This document shows, piece by piece, positions 1 to 6,676 of a stretch of 10,557 nucleotides of DNA. The position numbers and the translations under genes are program-made. How positions within the stretch are numbered: position 1 is the first letter of the stretch; each line of letters begins with the position of its first letter. The DNA is from an uncultured Peptoniphilus sp. (lineage in GTDB: Bacteria > Bacillota > Clostridia > Tissierellales > Peptoniphilaceae), in NCBI GenBank assembly GCA_947254665.1, contig CAMYEJ010000039.1, forward strand, positions 1 to 10,557, given 5' to 3'. The notes under the pieces are model-generated. The model saw only the letters and a program-made list of their open reading frames with translations, was not told the DNA's origin and did no database searches.

Positions 1-22
1 ATTTTATACCAGGAGGATTTTT

Positions 23-685
23 ATGAAAAATAATTTTAAATTTTTAGCAGTTTTTTTACTTTGTTTAACTCTACTTGTTGGCTGTGGTAAAAAAGAAGGT
101 AATGCAGCTGCTAATGAAAAAAATAATAAAACTAATGTAGAAAGTGATGCTAACAAGAACCAAGGTTCTGAAGAAGAATCTAATAGCAGCGTAACTCTTG
201 CTGATTGGGAAGGTACTTGGAATAGTATCGAAGGTTACCTAGATGCTGAAGAAGTACAAGGTGCTTATGAGGCTCTTGGAAAGAAAGATGGTAAGTCTGC
301 TGAAGAAGCTAAGGCTGCTTACAAAGAAAAGAGACATTCTGACTTCTTAGGTATCAAAATAGAAGGTAACAATGCTACTTTCCTTGATAATTTCGAAGAT
401 AAAGACGGAAAGGCTATTGAAACTTCTGAGTACGAACTTATCAACGAACACAAGGTTAAACACGGCAACTACGATCTAGAATGGTTTGTTTTCAAATCTA
501 AGAACCCAGATTCAAAATACCCTATTCTACTTATGATGCCTGTTCATGGTGAAGAAGAGCTTATCCACTTCCATATGAGATATGGTAGCGATGAAAATGA
601 ACTACTAGGTATGGATAATTGGTATCCTACTTATGTAAAACCTAACTCAACAATGGAACAAATTGCTGGAGAAATAGCTGAATAA
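23..685 (+). CDS. zinT: ZinT-domain zinc-binding lipoprotein
   Basis: This 220-residue protein would bind zinc outside the membrane and pass it to the adjacent ABC importer. Residues 1-21 form a lipoprotein signal: basic start, hydrophobic core and the lipobox LVGC, with lipidated Cys21. A polar, Lys/Asn/Glu-rich linker follows to about residue 57. The rest matches the ZinT (YodA) fold, opening with LADWEGTWNSIEGYL (59-73) and closing with the family's MDNWYPTY block (197-204). Candidate zinc ligands are His175, His182 and His184 in the VHGEEELIHFH stretch. The ATG has a good AGGAGG site (11-16). It is followed after 11 bases by the ZnuA-like gene, so it is almost certainly the first visible gene of a zinc operon. 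In streptococcal AdcA a ZinT domain is fused to the ZnuA domain; here the two are separate lipoproteins. The promoter lies before the window. Confidence 0.9.
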   Translation: MKNNFKFLAVFLLCLTLLVGCGKKEGNAAANEKNNKTNVESDANKNQGSEEESNSSVTLADWEGTWNSIEGYLDAEEVQGAYEALGKKDGKSAEEAKAAYKEKRHSDFLGIKIEGNNATFLDNFEDKDGKAIETSEYELINEHKVKHGNYDLEWFVFKSKNPDSKYPILLMMPVHGEEELIHFHMRYGSDENELLGMDNWYPTYVKPNSTMEQIAGEIAE

Positions 686-696
686 TAGGAGACAAT

Positions 697-1983
697 ATGA
701 AAATAAAAAGAAAAGTTTTATCTTTAGTCTTTTTATTTGTCATTTTATTAGTTGGATGTGAAAGAAAAGAGGTAGAACAAGGAGGGAAACCTATTGTTTA
801 TACCTCTTTTTATCCTATATACACAATGACAAAAAATATTGCTAAAGATGCTTTAGATGTTAGGTATTTTATGCCCATTGACAAGGATCCACACATGTGG
901 GAGCCGACTCCAAAGGATTTAAGAGAGCTTAAGAAGGCGGATATTTTCTTTGTTAACGGTGCGAATATGGAGAAGTTCTTGCCTCAGGTTAGGAAGACAT
1001 TTCCTGATCTTAAGATTGTAACTCTTTCTGAAAATATTGAACTTATTACTTACAAGGGTCAGGCTGCCATCGGGGACTTTGCCTACATGGCGGAGTTTAA
1101 TTCCGAGCCTAAGATGAAGTATGAGATTGAGTTCGGTCACACTCACGAAGATTTGATGAGGGTTGCTTTTTTAAAGAAGAATGGCATGAAAGAGGATGAG
1201 CTAATCAAGAAGGGCAAGAAGATTATGGAACAAAAGGGAGTGCTCGTTCGCCAAAAGGAAACTATCAATGTGGAAGAGGACAAGGTTTATTCCCTTGAGA
1301 TGGGTCACGAAAGTGGTGCTATATACTACAAGATGCCAGAGGGTGGCGACTGGGTGTTCATTGCAGACAGGGTTTCTGAAAAGATTCTTCCTTACCAAAT
1401 TTTGGATAACGCTGGTGAAAAGATTGACCTCAAAGTTCATCTAAATGGATCGACTTCTTCTCTTGACAGGGTTACCTATGACCCTCACTCTTGGCTAAGT
1501 CTAAAAAATGCAAAATCTTACTACAATACGATTTTCGAAGCTCTTGAAAAGAAGTATCCAGATCTTAAGAGAAAATTTTACAAGAATAAGGTAGATGCAA
1601 TAGAAGATTTAACCAATTTAGAGGTTGAGTACAGGGATAAGTTCAAAGATTTAAAGAACAAAGAGTTTGTAGTTACTCACTATGCCTATGAATACTTGGC
1701 TAGGGAGTTTGGTCTTTTACAGTATCCTCTACAAGGGCTTGTATCTACAGAAACGCCAAGTCTTAAGACTATTCGTAAGGCGATTATGTTCTGCAAGGCA
1801 AAACATATAAATACTATTTTCTACGAAGCTAACAACGAAATCAAAGGTGCAGACACATTGGCAAGTGAAATAGGAGGCAAGACCGACTATCTGACTTCGA
1901 TGGAATATATTTTAGATGACAGTAAGGACTACGTTGATATAATGAGAGAGAATTTGGAAAAATTATATAATTCTCTGAAATGA
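697..1983 (+). CDS. znuA: ZnuA/AdcA-type zinc ABC transporter substrate-binding lipoprotein with large insertion
   Basis: This is the surface receptor that binds Zn2+ for the importer encoded next door. It has a lipoprotein signal (LVGC, Cys21). Two halves of the cluster A-I metal-binding fold flank a long insertion. Likely ligands are His66 in DPHMWEP, His264 in DPHSWLS and His328 in VVTHYAYEYLAREFGL; an acidic residue near 407-408 is a candidate fourth. Histidine at the third position is the zinc pattern, whereas manganese relatives have Glu there. At 428 residues it is far longer than the usual 300 or so. The excess lies at about residues 116-260, where relatives carry only a short His-rich loop. 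This insertion is charged and contains HTH (148-150), MGHES (202-206) and His248. An AGGAG site (687-691) precedes the ATG. The stop codon touches the start region of the ATPase gene, which indicates co-transcription. Confidence 0.9.
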   Translation: MKIKRKVLSLVFLFVILLVGCERKEVEQGGKPIVYTSFYPIYTMTKNIAKDALDVRYFMPIDKDPHMWEPTPKDLRELKKADIFFVNGANMEKFLPQVRKTFPDLKIVTLSENIELITYKGQAAIGDFAYMAEFNSEPKMKYEIEFGHTHEDLMRVAFLKKNGMKEDELIKKGKKIMEQKGVLVRQKETINVEEDKVYSLEMGHESGAIYYKMPEGGDWVFIADRVSEKILPYQILDNAGEKIDLKVHLNGSTSSLDRVTYDPHSWLSLKNAKSYYNTIFEALEKKYPDLKRKFYKNKVDAIEDLTNLEVEYRDKFKDLKNKEFVVTHYAYEYLAREFGLLQYPLQGLVSTETPSLKTIRKAIMFCKAKHINTIFYEANNEIKGADTLASEIGGKTDYLTSMEYILDDSKDYVDIMRENLEKLYNSLK

Positions 1984-1991
1984 GGTGGAAA

Positions 1992-2669
1992 TTGAATATT
2001 TTAGAAATAAATAATCTTTCTTTTTCCTATGGAATGGCACATGTTTTAAAGGATTTAAACTTTCAGCTTAAAGAAAAAGAAGTGGTGGTTATAACTGGAG
2101 AAAACGGATCTGGTAAATCAACTTTTCTTAAGATATTGCTAAGGGAATTAAATGGCTATTCAGGAAGCATAAAACTATTTGGGGAAGATTTAAAAAATAT
2201 AAAAGATTTTAAAGATGTGGGATATGTCCCACAGGTGGAAAGATCCAATGGAATCAGCTTTCCAGTTACAGTAAAGGAACTTGTGAGCTTAAACTTTTAT
2301 AGAGAGTTTGGTTTTATAAAGAAACCGAGTAAGAAGCTTATGGAGATGACTAGGGAAAAACTAAAGGCTCTAGATATTTTGGAATACGAAAACACTCCTT
2401 TCAATGAACTATCTGGTGGACTTAAACAGAGGGTCATGATTGCGAGAGCTCTTGTAAAAGATCCAAAACTTCTACTTTTGGATGAACCTACATCTGGAGT
2501 GGACATGGAAAACAAAGTTCACTTTATGGAAATGATTGGAAAATTAAATCAGGAAAAAGGCATAACTATTCTAATGGTTAGCCACGAATTTGAATTTATA
2601 AAGAATCACTTAAAACTTAGTAGAGTTGCAGATATGAGAGAGGGGGCGCTAATCGATGTTGGAATTTGA
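1992..2669 (+). CDS. znuC: Zinc ABC transporter ATP-binding protein
   Basis: This cytoplasmic ATPase powers zinc import together with the ZnuB permease. Numbered from the chosen TTG start, the 225-residue protein has Walker A GENGSGKST (36-44), a Q-loop glutamine in VPQ (81), the signature LSGG (140-143), Walker B LLLLDEP (160-166), the D-loop SGVD and the switch histidine in SHEF (198). This is a complete set for a metal-type ABC ATPase. I prefer TTG at 1992 because GAGGTG (1982-1987) is suitably placed before it and translation then begins at the usual family start, NILEINNLSFSYG. An in-frame ATG at 1980 would overlap the previous stop but has no clear ribosome-binding site. The gene ends 14 bases inside the permease gene, so translation of the two is probably coupled. 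Zinc rather than manganese is inferred from the ZinT and ZnuA neighbours. Confidence 0.92.
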   Translation: MNILEINNLSFSYGMAHVLKDLNFQLKEKEVVVITGENGSGKSTFLKILLRELNGYSGSIKLFGEDLKNIKDFKDVGYVPQVERSNGISFPVTVKELVSLNFYREFGFIKKPSKKLMEMTREKLKALDILEYENTPFNELSGGLKQRVMIARALVKDPKLLLLDEPTSGVDMENKVHFMEMIGKLNQEKGITILMVSHEFEFIKNHLKLSRVADMREGALIDVGI

Positions 2670-3474
2670 TTTTATGAGGAGGGCACTTTTAGCAGGACTT
2701 ATGCTTTCAATCATGATTCCTTTAATAGGAGTAGTCATGGTAAACAGAAAGACATCTATGATTGGAGATGCTCTATCCCATACATCTTTGGCAGGGGTTG
2801 GTCTAGGACTTATCCTTGGACTAGATCCTGTAATTGGAGCAGTATTTATCTGTATAGTTGCAGCATTTTTAATAGAAATTATAAGGAAGAAATTTCCTCA
2901 ATATGGAGATATGGCTGTGGCGGTAATCATGAGTACCGGACTTGGATTTGCAGCGGTGCTATCTGACTTTGCACCGGGAGGTAATACTTTTGAATCATAC
3001 TTATTCGGAAGTATATCTGCAGTTACTGAACACGATTTAATCTTCATAGGAATCGTATTTGTCCTAGTGCTATATCTTTCAATTAGATACTACGGAGCCC
3101 TTTTGGACATAGCAATAAACGAAAATTTGGCTAGACTTGCAGGGGTAAATGTAAGATATATAAACTCAATCATCACATTACTAACTGCTATAACCATAGC
3201 ACTTGCCTGCAAGATTGTAGGGGCACTTCTAGTTGCATCTCTAATCGTACTTCCTGTTGCAACTACACTAATGGTAAGCAGAAGTTACAAGACAACCGTA
3301 CTACTTTCAGTTCTTTTGGGAGTAATCTACACCATGGTAGGAATAATAATTTCTTACTACTACGATATTAGACCCGGCGGATCAATCGTTATAAATTCTA
3401 TTATAGGAATGATGGTAATGGGTATAATAAATTTGTCGAGAAGAAAATCTAGTGTAAGCTTGACAAAGAATTAA
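2656..3474 (+). CDS. znuB: Zinc ABC transporter permease
   Basis: This integral membrane subunit forms the channel for zinc import, working as a dimer with two ATPase copies. The 272 residues are mostly hydrophobic, with about eight membrane spans. Family marks are GDALSHTSLAGVGLG (37-51), the VGALLVASLIVLP stretch (188-200) and RPGGSIV (239-245) before the last spans. It ends in a short basic cytoplasmic tail. Length and motifs match the ABC-3 family (ZnuB/AdcB/MntB). The ATG is preceded by AGGGGG (2641-2646), and the gene overlaps the end of the ATPase gene by 14 bases. No terminator follows directly. The last codons instead contain the -35 box of the thrS promoter, so readthrough transcripts would enter the T-box leader and meet its terminator. 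Confidence 0.92.
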   Translation: MLEFDFMRRALLAGLMLSIMIPLIGVVMVNRKTSMIGDALSHTSLAGVGLGLILGLDPVIGAVFICIVAAFLIEIIRKKFPQYGDMAVAVIMSTGLGFAAVLSDFAPGGNTFESYLFGSISAVTEHDLIFIGIVFVLVLYLSIRYYGALLDIAINENLARLAGVNVRYINSIITLLTAITIALACKIVGALLVASLIVLPVATTLMVSRSYKTTVLLSVLLGVIYTMVGIIISYYYDIRPGGSIVINSIIGMMVMGIINLSRRKSSVSLTKN

Positions 3475-3488
3475 ATTAGTGCTAGATT
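3460..3488 (+). promoter_or_regulatory. Sigma-A-type promoter for the thrS T-box leader
   Basis: A perfect -35 box TTGACA (3460-3465) is followed after 17 bases by TAGATT (3483-3488), a four-of-six match to TATAAT. Transcription would start near 3495, just before the first paired bases of T-box Stem I. The -35 box lies inside the last codons of znuB. Confidence 0.75.
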
Positions 3489-3494
3489 ATTTAT

Positions 3495-3704
3495 ATTGAC
3501 GGATGGGAAGAGTAACTTCTATTAGAATCTTACAGAGAGGAGCTAAAACCGGATGAGAATGCTCCATATTCCTAGAGGCGAAAACTACCCCGGAGTTCTG
3601 CAGTAATATGCAGCGTAAGAAATGCGTTAAATTCATTAAGGCCTATACAGGCGAACCAAGGTGGAACCACGATCATACGTCCTTTCGATGTATGATCTTT
3701 TTTT
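3495..3704 (+). promoter_or_regulatory. T-box riboswitch (threonine-type) controlling thrS
   Basis: This leader RNA senses uncharged tRNA-Thr and lets transcription proceed into thrS. Stem I is visible. AGTA (3511-3514) lies opposite GAA (3580-3582) as the loop E-like element. CTTCTA (3516-3521) pairs with TAGAGG (3573-3578), GAAT (3525-3528) with ATTC (3568-3571), and GGAGC (3539-3543) with GCTCC (3561-3565). CAGAGAG (3533-3539) leads into the top of the stem. The likely specifier is ACC (3587-3589); ACT (3584-3586) sits beside it, and both are Thr codons. The conserved T-box reads AAGGTGGAACCACG (3658-3671). Its TGGA (3662-3665) would pair with a tRNA ending in UCCA, which fits a tRNA-Thr with U before CCA. 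A leader terminator follows. The position directly before thrS supports threonine specificity. Confidence 0.93.
3671..3704 (+). terminator. T-box leader terminator
   Basis: GATCATAC (3671-3678) pairs with GTATGATC (3690-3697). The stem extends through G-U, T-A and C-G pairs to a loop of CTTTC (3682-3686), giving about 11 pairs, and seven T follow (3698-3704). This is the off-state hairpin of the riboswitch and directly adjoins the T-box sequence with which it competes. Confidence 0.9.
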
Positions 3705-3722
3705 ATATTTAAGGAGGAAATG

Positions 3723-5630
3723 ATGAAAATAAGTTTTCCAGATGGATCATCAAAAGAATTTGAAAAGGGAATAAAAGTTTATGACGTTGCAAAATCTATT
3801 TCAGAAGGTCTTGCAAGAAATGCTCTTGGAGCAATGGTAAATGACGAAGTTTTAGGAGTAAACGATCCTATTAATTGTGATGCAGAAGTTAAGATCTTAA
3901 CTTTTGAAGATAAGGAAGGTAAGAAGATTTTCTGGCACACTAGTGCTCACGTACTTGCCCATGCAATTATGAACCTATGGCCAGAAACTAAATTTGCAAT
4001 AGGACCTGCAATAGACAATGGATTCTACTATGACATCGATCTTGAACACAAAATCGTCCCAGAAGATTTGCCAAAGATCGAAGAAGAAATGCAAAAGATA
4101 GTTAAGGATGCTCATGAAGTAACCTTCGAAACTATGCCAAGGGATAAGGCAATTGAATTCTTCAAAGAAAGAGGACAAGATTACAAAGTTGAACTTATAG
4201 AAGGAATAGCAGATGAAAATGTAGGAATCTACAAGATGGGTAACTTCGTTGACCTATGTAGAGGACCACATATCGGAAATGTTAAGCTTATAAAAGCATT
4301 TAAACTTCTATCAATAGCAGGAGCTTATTGGAGAGGCGACTCAAACAACAAGATGCTTCAAAGAATCTACGGAATTTCTTTTGAAAAGAAGAAACAACTA
4401 GATGAATATATAGAAAGAATGGAAGAAGCTGAAAAGCGTGACCACAGAAGAATCGGTAGAGAACTAGATCTATTTACAATGAGAGATGAAGGACCTGGAT
4501 TCCCATTCTTCCTACCACACGGAATGATTTTAAAGAACACACTACTAAACTGGTGGAGAAATGTACTTCTTGAAAATGGTTACGGAGAAATCCAAACTCC
4601 GATAATCCTAAACGAAGCACTATGGCACAGATCAGGTCACTGGGATCACTACAAAGACAATATGTACTTCACCAAGATCGACGGAGAAGACTACGCAGTT
4701 AAACCTATGAACTGCCCAGGATCAATCCTAGTATATGAAGAAAAAGCTCACTCATACAGAGATCTTCCTATAAGATTATCTGAATTTGGACAAGTTCACA
4801 GACACGAACTTTCTGGAGCTCTTCACGGACTATTCAGAGTAAGAACATTTACTCAAGACGATGCTCACGTTTACTGTCTACCAGAACAAGTAAAAGACGA
4901 AGTATTCAAGATGATAGACCTTGCAAAACTTCTATATAGCACATTTGGATTTAAGTATGAAATCGAACTTTCAACTAGACCAGATGACTTTATGGGAACT
5001 ATCGAAGCTTGGAACATCGCAGAAAAGAATCTAAAAGATGCCCTTGAAGAAAGAGGATTAAAATACACAATCAACGAAGGAGATGGAGCATTCTACGGAC
5101 CTAAGATCGACTTCCATCTAGAAGATGCAATCGGAAGAACTTGGCAATGTGGAACTATCCAACTTGACTTCCAAATGCCAGAAAACTTCGAACTAACCTA
5201 TATAAATGCAGATGGAGAAAAGGCAAGACCAGTTATGCTTCATAGAGCACTACTTGGATCAATCGAAAGATTCATGGGAATTCTAATCGAACACTTCGCA
5301 GGTAAATTCCCGCTATGGCTTGCACCGGTACAAGTTGAAATCATTCCAGTATCAGAAAAATTCCACGACTATGCAGAAGAAGTTAAGAACAAACTAAAGA
5401 CAAGTGGATTCAGAGTAGAAATGGATACTCGTGCAGAAAAAGTTGGATACAAGATTAGACAAGCTCAACTTAGAAAAGTAAACTACATGCTTGTAATCGG
5501 TGAACAAGAAGTAGAATCAGGACTTCTATCCATCAGAAAGAGATCTGGAGAAGAAGTAAAAGATGTAAAAATCGAAGACTTCATCTCACAAATGAAAGAA
5601 GAAGTTAAAGAAAAGAAGATCACTGAATAA
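3723..5630 (+). CDS. thrS: Threonyl-tRNA synthetase
   Basis: This class II enzyme charges tRNA-Thr with threonine and edits mischarged serine. From the chosen start it has 635 residues, normal for the family. The domains are TGS (about 1-62), the editing domain (about 65-225) with H72-x3-H76 and C179-x3-H183, the catalytic core (about 240-530) and the anticodon-binding domain (about 535-635). The catalytic zinc ligands are Cys331 in MNCPG, His382 in DDAH and His507 in MLHRA. The motif 2 region is visible around FGQVHRHELSGALHGLFRVR (355-374). Two ATGs stand in tandem at 3720 and 3723. AAGGAGG (3711-3717) is only two bases from the first but five from the second, so 3723 is preferred. The gene is controlled by the T-box leader just upstream and closed by a terminator, forming its own unit. 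No key residue is missing. Confidence 0.98.
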   Translation: MKISFPDGSSKEFEKGIKVYDVAKSISEGLARNALGAMVNDEVLGVNDPINCDAEVKILTFEDKEGKKIFWHTSAHVLAHAIMNLWPETKFAIGPAIDNGFYYDIDLEHKIVPEDLPKIEEEMQKIVKDAHEVTFETMPRDKAIEFFKERGQDYKVELIEGIADENVGIYKMGNFVDLCRGPHIGNVKLIKAFKLLSIAGAYWRGDSNNKMLQRIYGISFEKKKQLDEYIERMEEAEKRDHRRIGRELDLFTMRDEGPGFPFFLPHGMILKNTLLNWWRNVLLENGYGEIQTPIILNEALWHRSGHWDHYKDNMYFTKIDGEDYAVKPMNCPGSILVYEEKAHSYRDLPIRLSEFGQVHRHELSGALHGLFRVRTFTQDDAHVYCLPEQVKDEVFKMIDLAKLLYSTFGFKYEIELSTRPDDFMGTIEAWNIAEKNLKDALEERGLKYTINEGDGAFYGPKIDFHLEDAIGRTWQCGTIQLDFQMPENFELTYINADGEKARPVMLHRALLGSIERFMGILIEHFAGKFPLWLAPVQVEIIPVSEKFHDYAEEVKNKLKTSGFRVEMDTRAEKVGYKIRQAQLRKVNYMLVIGEQEVESGLLSIRKRSGEEVKDVKIEDFISQMKEEVKEKKITE

Positions 5631-5643
5631 AAAATATATAATT

Positions 5644-5674
5644 AAAACTCAATCCAAAAGGGTTGAGTTTTTTT
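5644..5674 (+). terminator. Intrinsic terminator after thrS
   Basis: ACTCAATCC (5647-5655) pairs with GGGTTGAGT (5660-5668) around an AAAA loop: nine pairs including one U-G. The stem can extend by A-T pairs, and a run of seven T follows (5668-5674). It ends the thrS transcript before the FMN-binding lipoprotein gene. Confidence 0.93.
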
Positions 5675-5744
5675 ATGTATTGTTTTCAAAATGTTACAAA
5701 AATTTGAAAGTTTCTTCACATTAGCAATTAATCATGATTATGTA

Positions 5745-5781
5745 TTGAAAATTTCAAAAAAATCTTGTAATATTTTATAAT
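5745..5781 (+). promoter_or_regulatory. Promoter region of the FMN-binding lipoprotein gene
   Basis: Two overlapping promoter readings are possible. One is TTGAAA (5745-5750) with TAATAT (5768-5773); the other is TTCAAA (5753-5758) with a perfect TATAAT (5776-5781). Both have 17-base spacers. The odd palindrome TTGAAA-A-TTTCAA (5745-5757) covers the -35 region in either case, so a repressor or activator site here is plausible. The sequence does not decide which -10 is used. Confidence 0.6.
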
Positions 5782-5803
5782 AACGAAAAAGGAGGAATGC
5801 AAA

Positions 5804-6271
5804 ATGAAAAAATTACTACCAATACTTTTAGCATTTACACTAGTACTTACAGCTTGTGGAAACAAAAACAACGCTGAAAAGAAAAATGAAGGAGCAAATG
5901 CTGGAACACAAACTGAAGCTCAAGCAGAACTAAAAGACGGAACTTACACAGGAGTTTCAGAAAAAGATGAACACGGCGGATACATGGAAACAACAATCAC
6001 TGTTGAAAACGGAAAGATCACTGATGCAACTCTTAAGAACTTCGATGCAGACGGAACTGAAAAAGGTGAAGACTACGGAAAAGTTAACGGAGAAATCAAA
6101 GATCAAGCTATGTATGACAAAGCTCAACAATCTTTAGTAGGAGCAGCTGAATATCCAAAACAACTTGTAGAAAAAGGATCTGTAGATGCACTAGAAGCAG
6201 TATCTGGAGCAACTATATCACTTGAAATTTACAAGGATGCAGCTAACAAAGCTCTTGAACAAGCAAAATAA
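5804..6271 (+). CDS. FMN-binding-domain (FMN_bind) lipoprotein
   Basis: This small 155-residue surface lipoprotein probably carries covalently bound FMN and moves electrons outside the membrane. Residues 1-18 are a lipoprotein signal with lipobox LTAC (Cys18). A short Asn/Lys/Ala/Glu-rich linker runs to about residue 42. The remaining 110 or so residues match the FMN_bind fold seen in NqrC, RnfG and PplA-type proteins: an ELKDGTYTG opening, a VENGKITDATL strand pair and the C-terminal motif D128-ALEAV-SGAT-IS. Thr137 of SGAT is the expected FMN attachment site for the flavin transferase ApbE. A strong AAAGGAGG site precedes the ATG. The gene stands alone between two terminators, so it is not part of an Rnf or Nqr operon here, and no ApbE gene lies in the window. 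Its electron donor and acceptor cannot be told from this sequence. Confidence 0.85.
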   Translation: MKKLLPILLAFTLVLTACGNKNNAEKKNEGANAGTQTEAQAELKDGTYTGVSEKDEHGGYMETTITVENGKITDATLKNFDADGTEKGEDYGKVNGEIKDQAMYDKAQQSLVGAAEYPKQLVEKGSVDALEAVSGATISLEIYKDAANKALEQAK

Positions 6272-6283
6272 GAAAAATAATTA

Positions 6284-6313
6284 AGGGACTTCTAATGAAG
6301 TCTCTTTTTTTTT
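6284..6313 (+). terminator. Intrinsic terminator after the FMN-binding lipoprotein gene
   Basis: AGGGACTTC (6284-6292) pairs with GAAGTCTCT (6297-6305) around a TAAT loop: nine pairs with one G-U. A run of nine T follows (6305-6313). It closes the single-gene unit. Confidence 0.93.
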
Positions 6314-6552
6314 AAAATTAAAATTTTTATCATTTACGACTTAGGGATCGATTAAATATAACCAAAGAAGTAAAACTTTAAATAAAAATTTGAAAAAAAT
6401 TAATTGAATTTGTTAAAATATTTCTTCGGTATTTACTGAAATAAAGCGGAACACATATTTGAATTTTGCAAAAAAGGAGAAAAAAGTCTTGGAATTTAAA
6501 CACTTCATAATTGCTTTTTCACTGTGTCGAAGTACTATTTTGTCCTGATTCA
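6314..6552 (+). other. AT-rich intergenic stretch with a possible upstream promoter
   Basis: No convincing gene is present. A candidate promoter is TTGAAA (6390-6395), an 18-base spacer and TAAAAT (6414-6419), with TG just before the -10 (TGT at 6411-6413). Downstream, GGAG (6476-6479) precedes a TTG (6489) that opens a 19-codon reading frame ending at 6548. This could be a leader peptide but has no independent support. No tRNA, other structured RNA or transposon trace was recognised. Confidence 0.4.
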
Positions 6553-6561
6553 TGTTATACT
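6553..6561 (+). promoter_or_regulatory. Extended -10 promoter for the membrane-protein/M20 operon
   Basis: TGT-TATACT is an extended -10 element with TATACT at 6556-6561, five of six to consensus. No good -35 box stands 16-18 bases upstream, as is common for extended -10 promoters. Transcription would start near 6568, leaving a leader of about 110 bases before the first gene. Confidence 0.55.
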
Positions 6562-6586
6562 GAATAAGTAGTTGAAATTTATTTAT

Positions 6587-6676
6587 AAGGAGGTTGAATA
6601 CAAAGGCTAAATATTTTACTTATTGAGAAAACGATTGTTACGGTATTCAATTATTAAAAATTTAAAGGAGGTTAAT
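6587..6676 (+). promoter_or_regulatory. Leader with duplicate Shine-Dalgarno and inverted repeat
   Basis: Two near-identical ribosome-binding segments lie in this leader: AAGGAGGTTGAATAC (6587-6601) and AAGGAGGTTAATATG (6665-6679). Only the second is followed by a real start codon. The first overlaps TTGAATAC (6594-6601), which is exactly complementary to GTATTCAA (6643-6650). Its two Gs could extend the pairing with G-U pairs. The leader could therefore fold so that the first site is masked. Whether this is a decayed gene start, a duplication or a regulatory fold is open. Confidence 0.4.

Noticed and set aside
919..1440. Two minus-strand open frames inside the ZnuA gene
   Set aside because: They overlap strong coding sequence on the other strand, have no supporting motif and are best explained as shadow frames.
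6420..6446. Weak hairpin TTCGG/CTGAA as a terminator or riboswitch piece
   Set aside because: The stem has only five pairs, no T-run follows and no known RNA family pattern is visible.
6623..6676. Longer version of the DUF5058-like protein starting at TTG 6623
   Set aside because: There is no ribosome-binding site at the proper distance, the extra 18 residues are basic and unlike a membrane-protein start, and ATG 6677 has a near-perfect AAAGGAGG.
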